In this document: positions 41,726-48,985 of the stretch, piece by piece
How positions within the stretch are numbered: position 1 is the stretch's first letter
Layout of the letters: every line of letters begins with the position of its first letter
Assembly: GCF_042666235.1 (NCBI RefSeq)
Contig: NZ_JBHTFQ010000001.1
Span: forward strand, 1 to 64,000
Source of the DNA: Halodurantibacterium daqingensis
GTDB lineage: Bacteria > Pseudomonadota > Alphaproteobacteria > Rhodobacterales > Rhodobacteraceae
Length of the DNA: 64,000 bases
Direction: 5' to 3'
Program-made: the position numbers and the translations under genes
The notes under the pieces: model-generated
Databases searched by the model: none
What the model saw: the letters and a program-made list of their open reading frames with translations, nothing else
What the model was told of the DNA's origin: nothing

Positions 41726-42118
41726 TTAGCGTCGCAAGAGTTCGAGCAAGCTGGACGTCATTTGCCGCGCCTGGTCGAACATTCGCAGATTGGCCTCGTA
41801 GCTGCGTTGCGCTTCACGCGAATCCGCAATCTCGACGACCAGATCCACGTTCGACCCGTCGTAATGCCCGGTTCCATCAGCAAGCGGATGACCGGGATCG
41901 TAGATCCGCGACAGATCCCGACGGTCCAACGTTACAGGACCGGCCTCTACCAGCCCGGTGGGGCGGCCAAACCGGACCTCTTGCTCGAAGGAAATTGTCT
42001 TGCGCCGGTAGCCGGGTGTATCGGTATTGGCGATGTTTTCGGAAACATGCCGAAGGCGCTGCCCCTGCGCCTGCATGCCCGAGGCGGAAACGGCGAGGGT
42101 CTTGATGAGATCGGCCAT
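41726..42118 (-). CDS. flgC: Flagellar proximal rod protein FlgC
   Basis: Encodes 130 aa. SASGMQAQGQRLRHVSENIA followed by NTDTPGYRRKTISFEQEV is the FlgC N-terminal motif, and NVDLVVEIADSREAQRSYEANLRMFDQARQM is the C-terminal domain. It is a proximal rod component. It starts 8 bases after the flgB stop. Confidence 0.96.
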   Translation of the reverse strand: MADLIKTLAVSASGMQAQGQRLRHVSENIANTDTPGYRRKTISFEQEVRFGRPTGLVEAGPVTLDRRDLSRIYDPGHPLADGTGHYDGSNVDLVVEIADSREAQRSYEANLRMFDQARQMTSSLLELLRR

Positions 42119-42126
42119 GATTGCAC

Positions 42127-42510
42127 CTAACGTCCCAGGCTCTTGCGCAGCACCGAGGAGGCGCTGCGATAGATGGAAAGGGCCATGTCATGCTGATGGC
42201 GGATCTCGGCGGATTTCACCATCTGCTGCTCCAGCGAGACGGTATTGCCGTTGGGCTCGTGCACGCCGCCATGCCGCGCGAGACGGGGTTCGGGCTGAAG
42301 CGTGGACTGGGCCGACAAGAGATGGCCGGGCCGCGACGCGCGCGGCGCAACGCCCGCACCCTGCCAGACATCCGCAAAAGGGGCGATGTCCACGGCGCGA
42401 TAGCCGGGCGTATCCGCGTTTGAAATGTTCTGCGCCACGGCAGAATGTCGAATCGCAGCATGTGCTGCCATCCCGTGCGCCATGCGCATGATCTCGATCT
42501 GATTGAACAT
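42127..42510 (-). CDS. flgB: Flagellar proximal rod protein FlgB
   Basis: Encodes 127 aa from the ATG at 42510 with a GGGAGAAG ribosome binding site. AAIRHSAVAQNISNADTPGY and RAVDIAPF are the FlgB signatures, and EQQMVKSAEIRHQHDMALSIYR the C-terminal helix. It is the first gene of the leftward operon flgB-flgC-fliE-fliQ-flgF-flgG-flgA-flgH-fliL and is divergent from fliI across 88 bases. Confidence 0.94.
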   Translation of the reverse strand: MFNQIEIMRMAHGMAAHAAIRHSAVAQNISNADTPGYRAVDIAPFADVWQGAGVAPRASRPGHLLSAQSTLQPEPRLARHGGVHEPNGNTVSLEQQMVKSAEIRHQHDMALSIYRSASSVLRKSLGR

Positions 42511-42598
42511 CGGGGCTTCTCCCTCGAACCGCTTACACAAAGCCTTAAGGGTGATTCCTTTAGAAAGCGTAATCGGAACACGAGAATCGGAGGCCAGA
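42511..42598. promoter_or_regulatory. Divergent flgB/fliI promoter region with half CtrA-like sites
   Basis: The 88-base gap holds TTAC and TTAA half sites (TTACACAAAGCCTTAA, with an 8-base spacer instead of 7) and TTAAGGGTGATTCCTTTAG. The GGGTGAT core also occurs in the CtrA-like site before flgE on its coding strand. No full TTAA-N7-TTAA consensus is present. The region must carry promoters for both directions. Confidence 0.4.
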
Positions 42599-43924
42599 AT
42601 GGCGAATGGGGTATTTGAGGGGCTACAGGCCGAAATCGGGGCGGTTCAGCCTATCCGGCGCATCGGACGGGTGGTTGAAGTCGGACGCGGAACACTGCGC
42701 GTCAGCGGCCTTCAGAATGTGGCCCTGGGGGACCGGGTTCAGATCCGGCCAAGGTCGGCCCCCATCTCGGGCGGCGAGATCCTCCGCCTTGGACCTGATG
42801 GCGCCACGGTTCTGCCGGACAGCACGCTTGAGGGCATCACGATTGCCGATCCGGTCGAGCATCTTGGGCCGGCCGAGCTTGCCCCACATGAAGGGTGGCT
42901 GGGCCGAATCGTCGATCCGTTCGGAAAACCGCTGGACGGACGGCCGTTGCTGCGCGGGCCCAGCGCACGCCCGCTGCGGGCCGCGGCACCGCCGGCAGCA
43001 AGCCGGCACCTTCTTGGCGCGCGGCTGGAAACGGGCGTTGCGGTGTTCAACACGCTGCTGCCGATCGTCCGCGGTCAGCGCCTCGGGCTCTTCGCCGGAT
43101 CCGGCATCGGCAAGACCACATTGTTGGGAAAGCTGGCCCGGGGCGTGGCCGCAGACGTCGTGGTCATTGCCCTGATTGGCGAACGGGGCCGCGAGCTGCG
43201 CGACTTCGTCGAGAAGGTTCTTGGGCCAGAGGGGATGGCCCGCGCCGTGCTGATCGTCGCCACATCGGATCAATCGCCCCTGGTAAGACGACAAACGGCC
43301 TGGGCCGCGATGGCCGTGGCCGAGTTCTTCCGCGATCAGGGCCAGCAGGTCCTGCTGCTCGCCGATTCCGTCACCCGCTTTGCGGAAGCGCATCGCGAGG
43401 TCGCGCTTGCCGCTGGCGAACCCGCGAGCCTGCGAGGCTATCCGGCCTCGGTCGCGCATATGATCATGAGCTTGGCTGAACGCGCCGGGCCGGGCTGCGG
43501 AGACTCGGGCGATATCACCGCTCTCTTCACTGTTCTTGTTGCTGGTTCCGATATGGAGGAGCCTATTGCCGACATCCTGCGCGGGGTTCTTGACGGCCAT
43601 GTCGTGATGGACCGGGCCATTGCGGAACGCGGCCGCTTCCCCGCGATCGATGTGCTTCGATCAGTCTCCAGAAGCCTGCCAGAAGCCGCATCGGACGACG
43701 AAAACCGTCTGATAAGCGAAACCAGAAGTCTTCTGAGCACCTATGACCGTGCCGAGATGATGATCCAGGCCGGGCTTTACGTTCCGGGTTCAGATGCGAT
43801 GATTGACAGAGCCGTCCGTCTCTGGAAGGCGCTTGATGGATTTCTGGCCGAGGATGAACCCGGAACGGCAGAGGACAGCTTTGCGCGGCTTGCGGCCTAC
43901 CTTGCCGGTCGCGGCCCCAGCTAA
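42599..43924 (+). CDS. fliI: Flagellar export ATPase FliI
   Basis: Encodes 441 aa from the ATG at 42599 with a GGAGG ribosome binding site at 42589-42593. Walker A is LFAGSGIGKTTLLGKL (about 164-179), preceded by RQRLGLF-type sequence; Walker B region is QQVLLLADSVTRFAEAHREV, and GEPASLRGYPASVAHMIMSLAERAGP is the family block. It energises type III export and is held by FliH (63.2-63.8 kb here). Its TAA stop overlaps the convergent DUF1217 gene stop by 4 bases. Confidence 0.97.
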   Translation: MANGVFEGLQAEIGAVQPIRRIGRVVEVGRGTLRVSGLQNVALGDRVQIRPRSAPISGGEILRLGPDGATVLPDSTLEGITIADPVEHLGPAELAPHEGWLGRIVDPFGKPLDGRPLLRGPSARPLRAAAPPAASRHLLGARLETGVAVFNTLLPIVRGQRLGLFAGSGIGKTTLLGKLARGVAADVVVIALIGERGRELRDFVEKVLGPEGMARAVLIVATSDQSPLVRRQTAWAAMAVAEFFRDQGQQVLLLADSVTRFAEAHREVALAAGEPASLRGYPASVAHMIMSLAERAGPGCGDSGDITALFTVLVAGSDMEEPIADILRGVLDGHVVMDRAIAERGRFPAIDVLRSVSRSLPEAASDDENRLISETRSLLSTYDRAEMMIQAGLYVPGSDAMIDRAVRLWKALDGFLAEDEPGTAEDSFARLAAYLAGRGPS

Positions 43925-44727
43925 CGCTGGAAGCGCGCGCTCTGGAGGAGTTGCAGGGCGATGCTGCCGCCGCTGAATTGCTGTGAAACGGCGGCCAGAT
44001 CTGCCCGCAGCAGAAAGCGGCGCGTCAATGCCTCGATCCGCTCCGGGTCCGCAAACTGCGACACGCTGGCGTCCCCAAAGGCCTGGCGCGACTTCTGCTT
44101 GAGTGTCTCGAGCTGCTTGTCGATGTCGATCGTGCCGAAGGATTTTGGCAAGCTGAAGGCCACTTCGAAAACCTTCCGCAGTGGCGCCGCGCCCATGATC
44201 GTGAACCATTTGGTGTCTTCCGAAGCGTCTTTGCGCGCCAGCGCCGCAAGGTCGCGCCGCAGCCCGAGTGCCAGGCGGAGATTCTCGTCGCTTTCGCCCA
44301 CAGCCACTTCGAAAGACCGGCTCTGGTACAGGCCGATGATCTTGTCGGCAAAGCCATTTTCCGTCACCGCTGCGGCGCCTGTTCCACCGAAGCCGAAGGC
44401 CGAGGCCATTTCGAAATACCGCTTGTCTGCCAGCCGGTTGGCAAGCGATTTCGGATTCTCGACCCCGCCTTCCAGCACCTTCTTGATAAAGAACTTGCTA
44501 TTCAGGTCATCCTGAAGTCCGAAAGCCCCAAGCGCGATGCGCAACAGTCTGCGATCGGCCACAAGATCATCGGCCGTCTTCACCTTGGCGATATTCTTGC
44601 GGAAGTACTCGGAATCCCGCATCAACGCGGGGGACCGGTTGAATGTCTGCTGCTGCTTGTCGATGGTCCTGTTCAGGAAGGCCCAGCCGCCATAGCCGCC
44701 ACTCGGGATCACAGGCCGGAAGCTCAT
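43921..44727 (-). CDS. DUF1217 flagellar-locus protein
   Basis: Encodes 268 aa. The start MSFRPVIPSGGYGGWAFLNR, then SPALMRDSEYFRKNIAKVKTADDLVADRRLL and YFEMASAFGFGG, match DUF1217 proteins that occur only in alphaproteobacterial flagellar loci. Function is unknown. It is mostly helical with no signal peptide or membrane helix. The ATG overlaps the flbT stop by 4 bases, so it is the last gene of flagellin-flaF-flbT-DUF1217, and its stop overlaps that of fliI on the other strand. Confidence 0.85.
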   Translation of the reverse strand: MSFRPVIPSGGYGGWAFLNRTIDKQQQTFNRSPALMRDSEYFRKNIAKVKTADDLVADRRLLRIALGAFGLQDDLNSKFFIKKVLEGGVENPKSLANRLADKRYFEMASAFGFGGTGAAAVTENGFADKIIGLYQSRSFEVAVGESDENLRLALGLRRDLAALARKDASEDTKWFTIMGAAPLRKVFEVAFSLPKSFGTIDIDKQLETLKQKSRQAFGDASVSQFADPERIEALTRRFLLRADLAAVSQQFSGGSIALQLLQSARFQR

Positions 44728-45128
44728 TGCGGATGCGACGCCAGCAGGCGTTCCTCACGGGCCAGCAGCGCACGCAGCGCCTTCAGGGTTTGATAGTGTT
44801 CTCCCGATATCACGGCCGAGGTCGCCACCGAGAGATGGCTGCGGCTGTCCGGATCGACAAGAACCTGGCTGAGCTGTTCGATCCCCTGCAGAAGCTGCAC
44901 CCGCGCTTCGTCAACATCCGCGTCGCCCGTAAGCACAAGCTGTGCAATATAGCACACGCGCCGAACCGGCGTGGTGACTTCGTGCGGGTGGATCGCATCA
45001 CGCAGCCGCAAGATGTTGGCATTCGGCGTCATGATCGAGATCTTGGATCTGCGGTCACCGTTCTCGATGACTGCTCCGTTGATCAGAATCCGTTCTTTCG
45101 GGGCAAGCTTGATGACCAGGCCGCTCAT
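44724..45128 (-). CDS. flbT: Flagellin mRNA regulator FlbT
   Basis: Encodes 134 aa from the ATG at 45128, overlapping the flaF stop by 4 bases; longer in-frame starts run into flaF. MSGLVIKLAPKERILINGAV, then ENGDRRSKISIMTPNANILRLRDAI and QLVLTGDADVDEAR, are typical FlbT. In Caulobacter FlbT binds the 5' leader of flagellin mRNA and promotes its decay until hook completion. The same function is likely here because flbT is co-transcribed with flagellin and flaF. Confidence 0.93.
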   Translation of the reverse strand: MSGLVIKLAPKERILINGAVIENGDRRSKISIMTPNANILRLRDAIHPHEVTTPVRRVCYIAQLVLTGDADVDEARVQLLQGIEQLSQVLVDPDSRSHLSVATSAVISGEHYQTLKALRALLAREERLLASHPQ

Positions 45129-45502
45129 GTCGCGCTTCCCTCGCTTCGCAAGCCTCGCATGACGGCGGTGTTGATTTCCACCAATGCCTCGGCACTGGCC
45201 TTGCCCGCCAGGACCTTGGCACTGTGAAGCCCTGTGAATTCGGCGAGATAGAAGATCTGGGCGCGCAGCCGCTGCGGCAGGGCGTTTTCCGGATCGGCGA
45301 CATCGGCGGCAAGCAAGGTCCAAAGCTGACGGTTGTCATGCAAGGCGGCTGCAAGTTTCGGAAAGCCGAGCGTCCCTTCGGCCAAAGCGGCGCGCATTTT
45401 TTGCGTCACGCGCGCGAAAACTTCGTATTCCGTTCCCCGGTTTGTGCGGACGGGCGCCTTGCGCCCGGAATAGGCAGAGGTTGCCATCTGTAGCGCGTTC
45501 AC
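45125..45502 (-). CDS. flaF: Flagellin assembly/translation factor FlaF
   Basis: Encodes 125 aa from a GTG at 45502 (VNALQMATSAYSGRKAP), chosen because FlaF proteins begin MNA-QMA-AYS and a GGGAG ribosome binding site precedes it; an upstream ATG adds 9 unlike residues. PVRTNRGTEYEVFARVTQKM is diagnostic. FlaF is needed for flagellin synthesis and secretion and opposes FlbT in Caulobacter. It lies 91 bases after flagellin, beyond a strong hairpin, and overlaps flbT. Confidence 0.92.
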   Translation of the reverse strand: MNALQMATSAYSGRKAPVRTNRGTEYEVFARVTQKMRAALAEGTLGFPKLAAALHDNRQLWTLLAADVADPENALPQRLRAQIFYLAEFTGLHSAKVLAGKASAEALVEINTAVMRGLRSEGSAT

Positions 45503-45558
45503 TGGATTTCTCCCGTTGAAGGTGGCCAAGACGTTCCTGCGTCAAGCGCCTTTGAGGC

Positions 45559-45584
45559 CGAGAGCGCCCCTCCGGGCGCTCTCG
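45559..45584 (-). terminator. Hairpin between flagellin and flaF
   Basis: Perfect 11-bp inverted repeat: CGAGAGCGCCC at 45559-45569 and GGGCGCTCTCG at 45574-45584, loop of 4. It lies 10 bases beyond the flagellin stop on the coding strand. No long U run follows, so it may stabilise the abundant flagellin mRNA and only partly end transcription before flaF. Confidence 0.65.
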
Positions 45585-45593
45585 TAAGTTGGA

Positions 45594-46787
45594 TCAACGG
45601 AAGAGCGACAGAACGCTCTGCGGTGCCTGGTTCGCGATCGAGAGCGACTGGATCCCCAGCTGCTGCTGCACCTGAAGTGCCTGCAGACGCGCGGAAACCT
45701 CTTCCATGTCGGCATCAACAAGCGCGCCGATACCGGTCCGCATGGAATCCGACAGCTTGTTGACGAAGTTCTGCTGGATCTCGATCCGGGTCTGCGCAGA
45801 ACCGAACGCCGAGGCAGCGTCAATGGCGGTCTGGATCAGCGACTCGATGTTGGTCAGCGCACTGGCCGCGTCCGTCGTCACGTCCAGCGTGGCAAGGGCG
45901 CCAAGACCGCCCGCACCGGCCGAGGTGAACTTCGCATTCACGGTCAGCGTGTTGGCGCCCGCGTTCGTGAAGGCAAGCTGCCCCGCGTTGGCGCTGTTGT
46001 AGTCGATCTCGAGCCCGTCAATGCCCAGCCCCTCGATCGCCTTCTTGAGTCCGATCGCTGCAACTTCGGTCGGCGAAGTGGCGGCTGCATCTGCCTCGGT
46101 GAAGGTATAGGTGGCCGTCTTGCCGCCGATGGTCACCGAAATCTGGTCACCCATCTCGTAGGCGACGGCATCCAGTTCGATCACGCCGGTGCCGCCTGTT
46201 GCGGCCAGCTGGAACGCGGCCGAGTCGCTTGCCGCCGCAAGACCTTCGGTGTTGGCGCCGAAGGCATCCTTCGGCGCTGCGGTGCTGACGCGCAGATCCT
46301 GCGAGTTGACGCTGATCTTGGATGCCGTGACGCCGGCGGTGGTCCGATCGAGCGACGAGAGGATCTCCACCGTCGCGGTCGAGGTGACAAGATTGAGGCC
46401 GTTGAACTGCGCGGCATTCACCACCGAGGTGATCTGGTTGCGCAGGCCATCGATATCCGTCTGGATCTTGGCGCGGTCGACGTTTTCCTCTTGCGCAGTG
46501 ACGATCTTCTTCTTGATGTCCTGAAGCAGCTCGGTGACGGTTTCTGCTGCCTGACGGGCCACACCGACCGTGGACTGACCCAGAGACAGGTTTTCAGCGA
46601 TGCCCTTGAAGCCGGCAACGTCCGAATCCATCACCCGGGAGATGGCCCAGGTTGCAGCGTTGTCCTTGGCCGAGTTGACGGCCTTGCCGGTCGAGATCTC
46701 AGCCTGGGTCTTGTTGAGGTTGTTGTTGATCGACTTCAGCGTCTGCAGGGCCACCATGGCGCTGGTGTTGGTCAGAATGCTCGACAT
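45594..46787 (-). CDS. Flagellin
   Basis: Encodes 397 aa. The N-terminal D0/D1 region is canonical: MSSILTNTSAMVALQTLKSI, LNKTQAEISTGKAVNSAKDNAATWAI and LSLGQSTVGVARQAAETVTELL. The C-terminal helix ends LQALQVQQQLGIQSLSIANQ and SLFR. The middle (about residues 150-310), Ala/Thr/Gly-rich with beta-type repeats, is the variable surface region. The start has a GGAG site 7 bases upstream. It is the only flagellin in the window and heads the flaF-flbT-DUF1217 unit. A CtrA-like site lies 141 bases upstream. Confidence 0.97.
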   Translation of the reverse strand: MSSILTNTSAMVALQTLKSINNNLNKTQAEISTGKAVNSAKDNAATWAISRVMDSDVAGFKGIAENLSLGQSTVGVARQAAETVTELLQDIKKKIVTAQEENVDRAKIQTDIDGLRNQITSVVNAAQFNGLNLVTSTATVEILSSLDRTTAGVTASKISVNSQDLRVSTAAPKDAFGANTEGLAAASDSAAFQLAATGGTGVIELDAVAYEMGDQISVTIGGKTATYTFTEADAAATSPTEVAAIGLKKAIEGLGIDGLEIDYNSANAGQLAFTNAGANTLTVNAKFTSAGAGGLGALATLDVTTDAASALTNIESLIQTAIDAASAFGSAQTRIEIQQNFVNKLSDSMRTGIGALVDADMEEVSARLQALQVQQQLGIQSLSIANQAPQSVLSLFR

Positions 46788-46927
46788 TACATGTCTCCGA
46801 AAGGGGCGCTTTGCGCCGGGGTTGGGCTCCGCCTCACGGCGGGTTGGACTGACCTTCTGGTTCCTGCGTCGCCTTCCGGCAGCGCGCCATCCGTCGTGGA
46901 TGCAGGTTCAAACATGGGGATCAAGTT

Positions 46928-46942
46928 CTAACGTATTCCTAA
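46928..46942 (-). promoter_or_regulatory. CtrA-like site upstream of flagellin
   Basis: The forward strand reads CTAACGTATTCCTAA; on the flagellin strand this is TTAG-N7-TTAG, one mismatch per half site from TTAA-N7-TTAA but with exact spacing and both halves identical. It is 141 bases before the flagellin ATG, implying a leader of roughly 100 bases if it marks the promoter. This would leave room for an FlbT target. Confidence 0.45.
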
Positions 46943-47005
46943 CTCGCGCCCGCCGGATGCCTTGAAATTGAGCTAATTCAAAGGCGCCGTGGCGGGCAAA
47001 GGCAG

Positions 47006-47359
47006 TCATGCCTTGTGTTCCAGGCGCCGTGCCACCTGTCCGACAGCGCTGCGATGGCCCTGGCTGTCATAGCTCCGCCAGCCGCGCACATCGCTCCGCA
47101 ATTGTGCAAGGCGCCGCTGCCCCGCAGCGACCCCCTCGGCCGCCGCTTCAAGCAGCCCGAGATTCGCCTGCGCCAGCGCGCGCAGTTGCGCCAGCACCTC
47201 TTCATCCGGCGCCCGCCCGGCCTGCAGCCGCTCAAGCGCCGCCTGCTTGCGCCGCACGAGATCTGCCAGCTGACCAAGCCGACCCTCAAGCAGGATGCGG
47301 CGTTCCTCCCCCAGAAGATCGGCAAGCAGTTCGACCGGATTACGCCTAAACCCGATCAT
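47006..47359 (-). CDS. Small helical flagellar protein (FlgN-like candidate)
   Basis: Encodes 117 aa from the ATG at 47359, which lies 14 bases inside the upstream FlgJ-like gene. It is helical and Leu/Ala/Arg/Glu-rich (LLADLLGEERRILLEGRLGQ; LADLVRRKQAALERLQ; LAQANLGLLEAAAEGVAAGQRRL). The layout of two long amphipathic helices with a KQALLERL-like segment fits FlgN, the export chaperone of FlgK and FlgL, but sequence conservation in that family is low. It ends about 220 bases before the flagellin promoter region and reads the same way. Confidence 0.6.
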   Translation of the reverse strand: MIGFRRNPVELLADLLGEERRILLEGRLGQLADLVRRKQAALERLQAGRAPDEEVLAQLRALAQANLGLLEAAAEGVAAGQRRLAQLRSDVRGWRSYDSQGHRSAVGQVARRLEHKA

Positions 47360-47630
47360 CGCGCCGCTCCACAAGCGAATCGAACAGCATCTCGGCCAGG
47401 CCGATGCCGCCGCGACGGACCATCTGCTCGGCCTGCGCCTGCACGAGGAATGACGCGAATTGTTCTTCGCCCGCACCGCCGCCGAAAGCTTCCGGCACCT
47501 TTCCCAGCCCGGCGCCTTTCAGCATTTCAGCGAGAAATCCGGCTTCCAGTGCACGCGCGGCCGCCCGGAGCGCCGCCTCGTCCCTTGTCGGCGCGGGGAT
47601 CAACTGGACTGTATTCGAAGCGATTTCCAT
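47346..47630 (-). CDS. FlgJ-like rod-binding protein (single domain)
   Basis: Encodes 94 aa. AARALEAGFLAEMLKGAGLG, then QFASFLVQAQAEQMVRRGGIGLAEMLFDSL, is the rod-binding domain of FlgJ. The muramidase domain found in enteric FlgJ is missing, as is normal in alphaproteobacteria, where a separate transglycosylase does that job (the gene before flhA at 32.4 kb is the candidate). It overlaps the FlgN-like gene and is divergent from fliK. Confidence 0.85.
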   Translation of the reverse strand: MEIASNTVQLIPAPTRDEAALRAAARALEAGFLAEMLKGAGLGKVPEAFGGGAGEEQFASFLVQAQAEQMVRRGGIGLAEMLFDSLVERRDDRV

Positions 47631-47676
47631 TCCGTCTCCGTTCCTTTGGTTGCGGAACCGATGATCTGCGCATGTA

Positions 47677-47691
47677 GTAAAGGATCAGTAA
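47677..47691. promoter_or_regulatory. CtrA-like site in the flgJ/fliK divergence
   Basis: The sequence GTAAAGGATCAGTAA is GTAA-N7-GTAA; the reverse strand is TTAC-N7-TTAC, one mismatch per half site to the CtrA consensus. It sits in the 102-base divergent gap, 46 bases from the FlgJ-like start and 41 from fliK. The match is weaker than at divL. Confidence 0.3.
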
Positions 47692-47732
47692 TCATCTTCG
47701 GCGATTCTCGGGGAAAGCCGAGGAGAACCCCG

Positions 47733-48974
47733 ATGATCCCTTCCTTCCTGCCCCTGCCGGCGGCATTGCCATCCGGTCCCGTCACCACCAGCCCGCCCGG
47801 TCCCGCCGAAGCTGAAGCCGGAATCCGCGGCACGGGAGGGCTGGACATCGTCTTTTCGACGCTTCTGTCGCAGCTTGGGGAACCGGTTGCGCCCCCGCCG
47901 GCGCCCGCGAACGAGGAAAAGGAACTGCCAGATCGGCCGACCGAAGACCGGGAAGAAATGGCCGAACCCGCGCTTGCCGCCACTCCGGAATCGGATCCGC
48001 CGGTTGCACCGGCGCCGCCTGCCGCTGGCGATGTGCCGTCAAGGCCGCCGCCGGATCCCGAAGGCCGCGCGTCAGAGTCGCAAGCCGAAGACGCCCCCCA
48101 TACTGATCCCGTGGGCGCACCCGCGCCCGAGGCAGCGCCGGACGACACTGTGGCCGTCATGGTCAGCCTGATCGCGACCAGCTTGCCGCGCAGCGCAAGC
48201 CGCTCCGGCTCGGACACGCCCTTGCTGACCCCGATTCTCGCAGAGGCGGCAAGACGTTCCGAGAAATCGCCGAACGTTCCGACCAGCATCAGCACCCCCG
48301 TGGAGCGCCCGGCGGAAACGGTCTCGCCGCAGGTCCTGTCACAGGCGCAGCGGGCACCGCGCGATGCCGTGCCGCAGGTTTCCCCCGCTGCAACCCCTCC
48401 CGCGGCATCGCCCATGACAGCACCGGAAACGCGTAACCCGCAAGACGCCTTGCCACCAATGCCGAACCTGCTGCAGGCACAGGCCGATCCGGTTGGACCG
48501 GTGCCCGATCCCGAACCGCTCTCGCCTTTTCTGAACGAACGCCTGCCGCAGGTCACCGGTCTGGCCGAGCAGAAACCCGGGCCGCACTATGTCCTGCCGC
48601 GCGGCGTCGTGGAACAGGTGGCGCAGGCGCTGAGCATGCGCGGTGACGGTCAGGTCGAACTTCAGCTTTCCCCCGAGGAACTGGGCGCGGTCCGGCTCCG
48701 GCTAGGTGGCAGCAATGGCGATATCGTTGTCCTTGTTCAGGCCGATCGGCCCGAAACACTGGACCTGTTCCGCCGCAACATCGAAGCGCTCGCGCAGGAG
48801 TTCAGGGCTATCGGCTATGGGAGTGTCAGCTTTCAGTTCGGGCCGCAGCAGGAACAGCGACAGCAGAAACCCTTCTCGGGGCCGGCTGGCGTTCCGGTCA
48901 TCAGCATCGCTGATACGGCAGCCGCTCCCCCCGTGCCAGCCGCCGCTCGCGCGGGGCTTGATCTCAGACTCTGA
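47733..48974 (+). CDS. fliK: Flagellar hook-length control protein FliK
   Basis: Encodes 413 aa from the ATG at 47733 behind AGGAG. The first 300 or so residues are a Pro/Ala/Glu-rich, low-complexity ruler region. The C-terminal domain carries QVELQLSPEELGAVRLRLGG, the diagnostic FliK Flg_hook motif, then IVVLVQADRPETLDLFRRNI. FliK measures hook length and signals FlhB to change substrate. It lies 11 bases before flgD, the hook cap gene, as expected. Confidence 0.92.
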   Translation: MIPSFLPLPAALPSGPVTTSPPGPAEAEAGIRGTGGLDIVFSTLLSQLGEPVAPPPAPANEEKELPDRPTEDREEMAEPALAATPESDPPVAPAPPAAGDVPSRPPPDPEGRASESQAEDAPHTDPVGAPAPEAAPDDTVAVMVSLIATSLPRSASRSGSDTPLLTPILAEAARRSEKSPNVPTSISTPVERPAETVSPQVLSQAQRAPRDAVPQVSPAATPPAASPMTAPETRNPQDALPPMPNLLQAQADPVGPVPDPEPLSPFLNERLPQVTGLAEQKPGPHYVLPRGVVEQVAQALSMRGDGQVELQLSPEELGAVRLRLGGSNGDIVVLVQADRPETLDLFRRNIEALAQEFRAIGYGSVSFQFGPQQEQRQQKPFSGPAGVPVISIADTAAAPPVPAAARAGLDLRL

Positions 48975-48985
48975 AAGGACATGAC

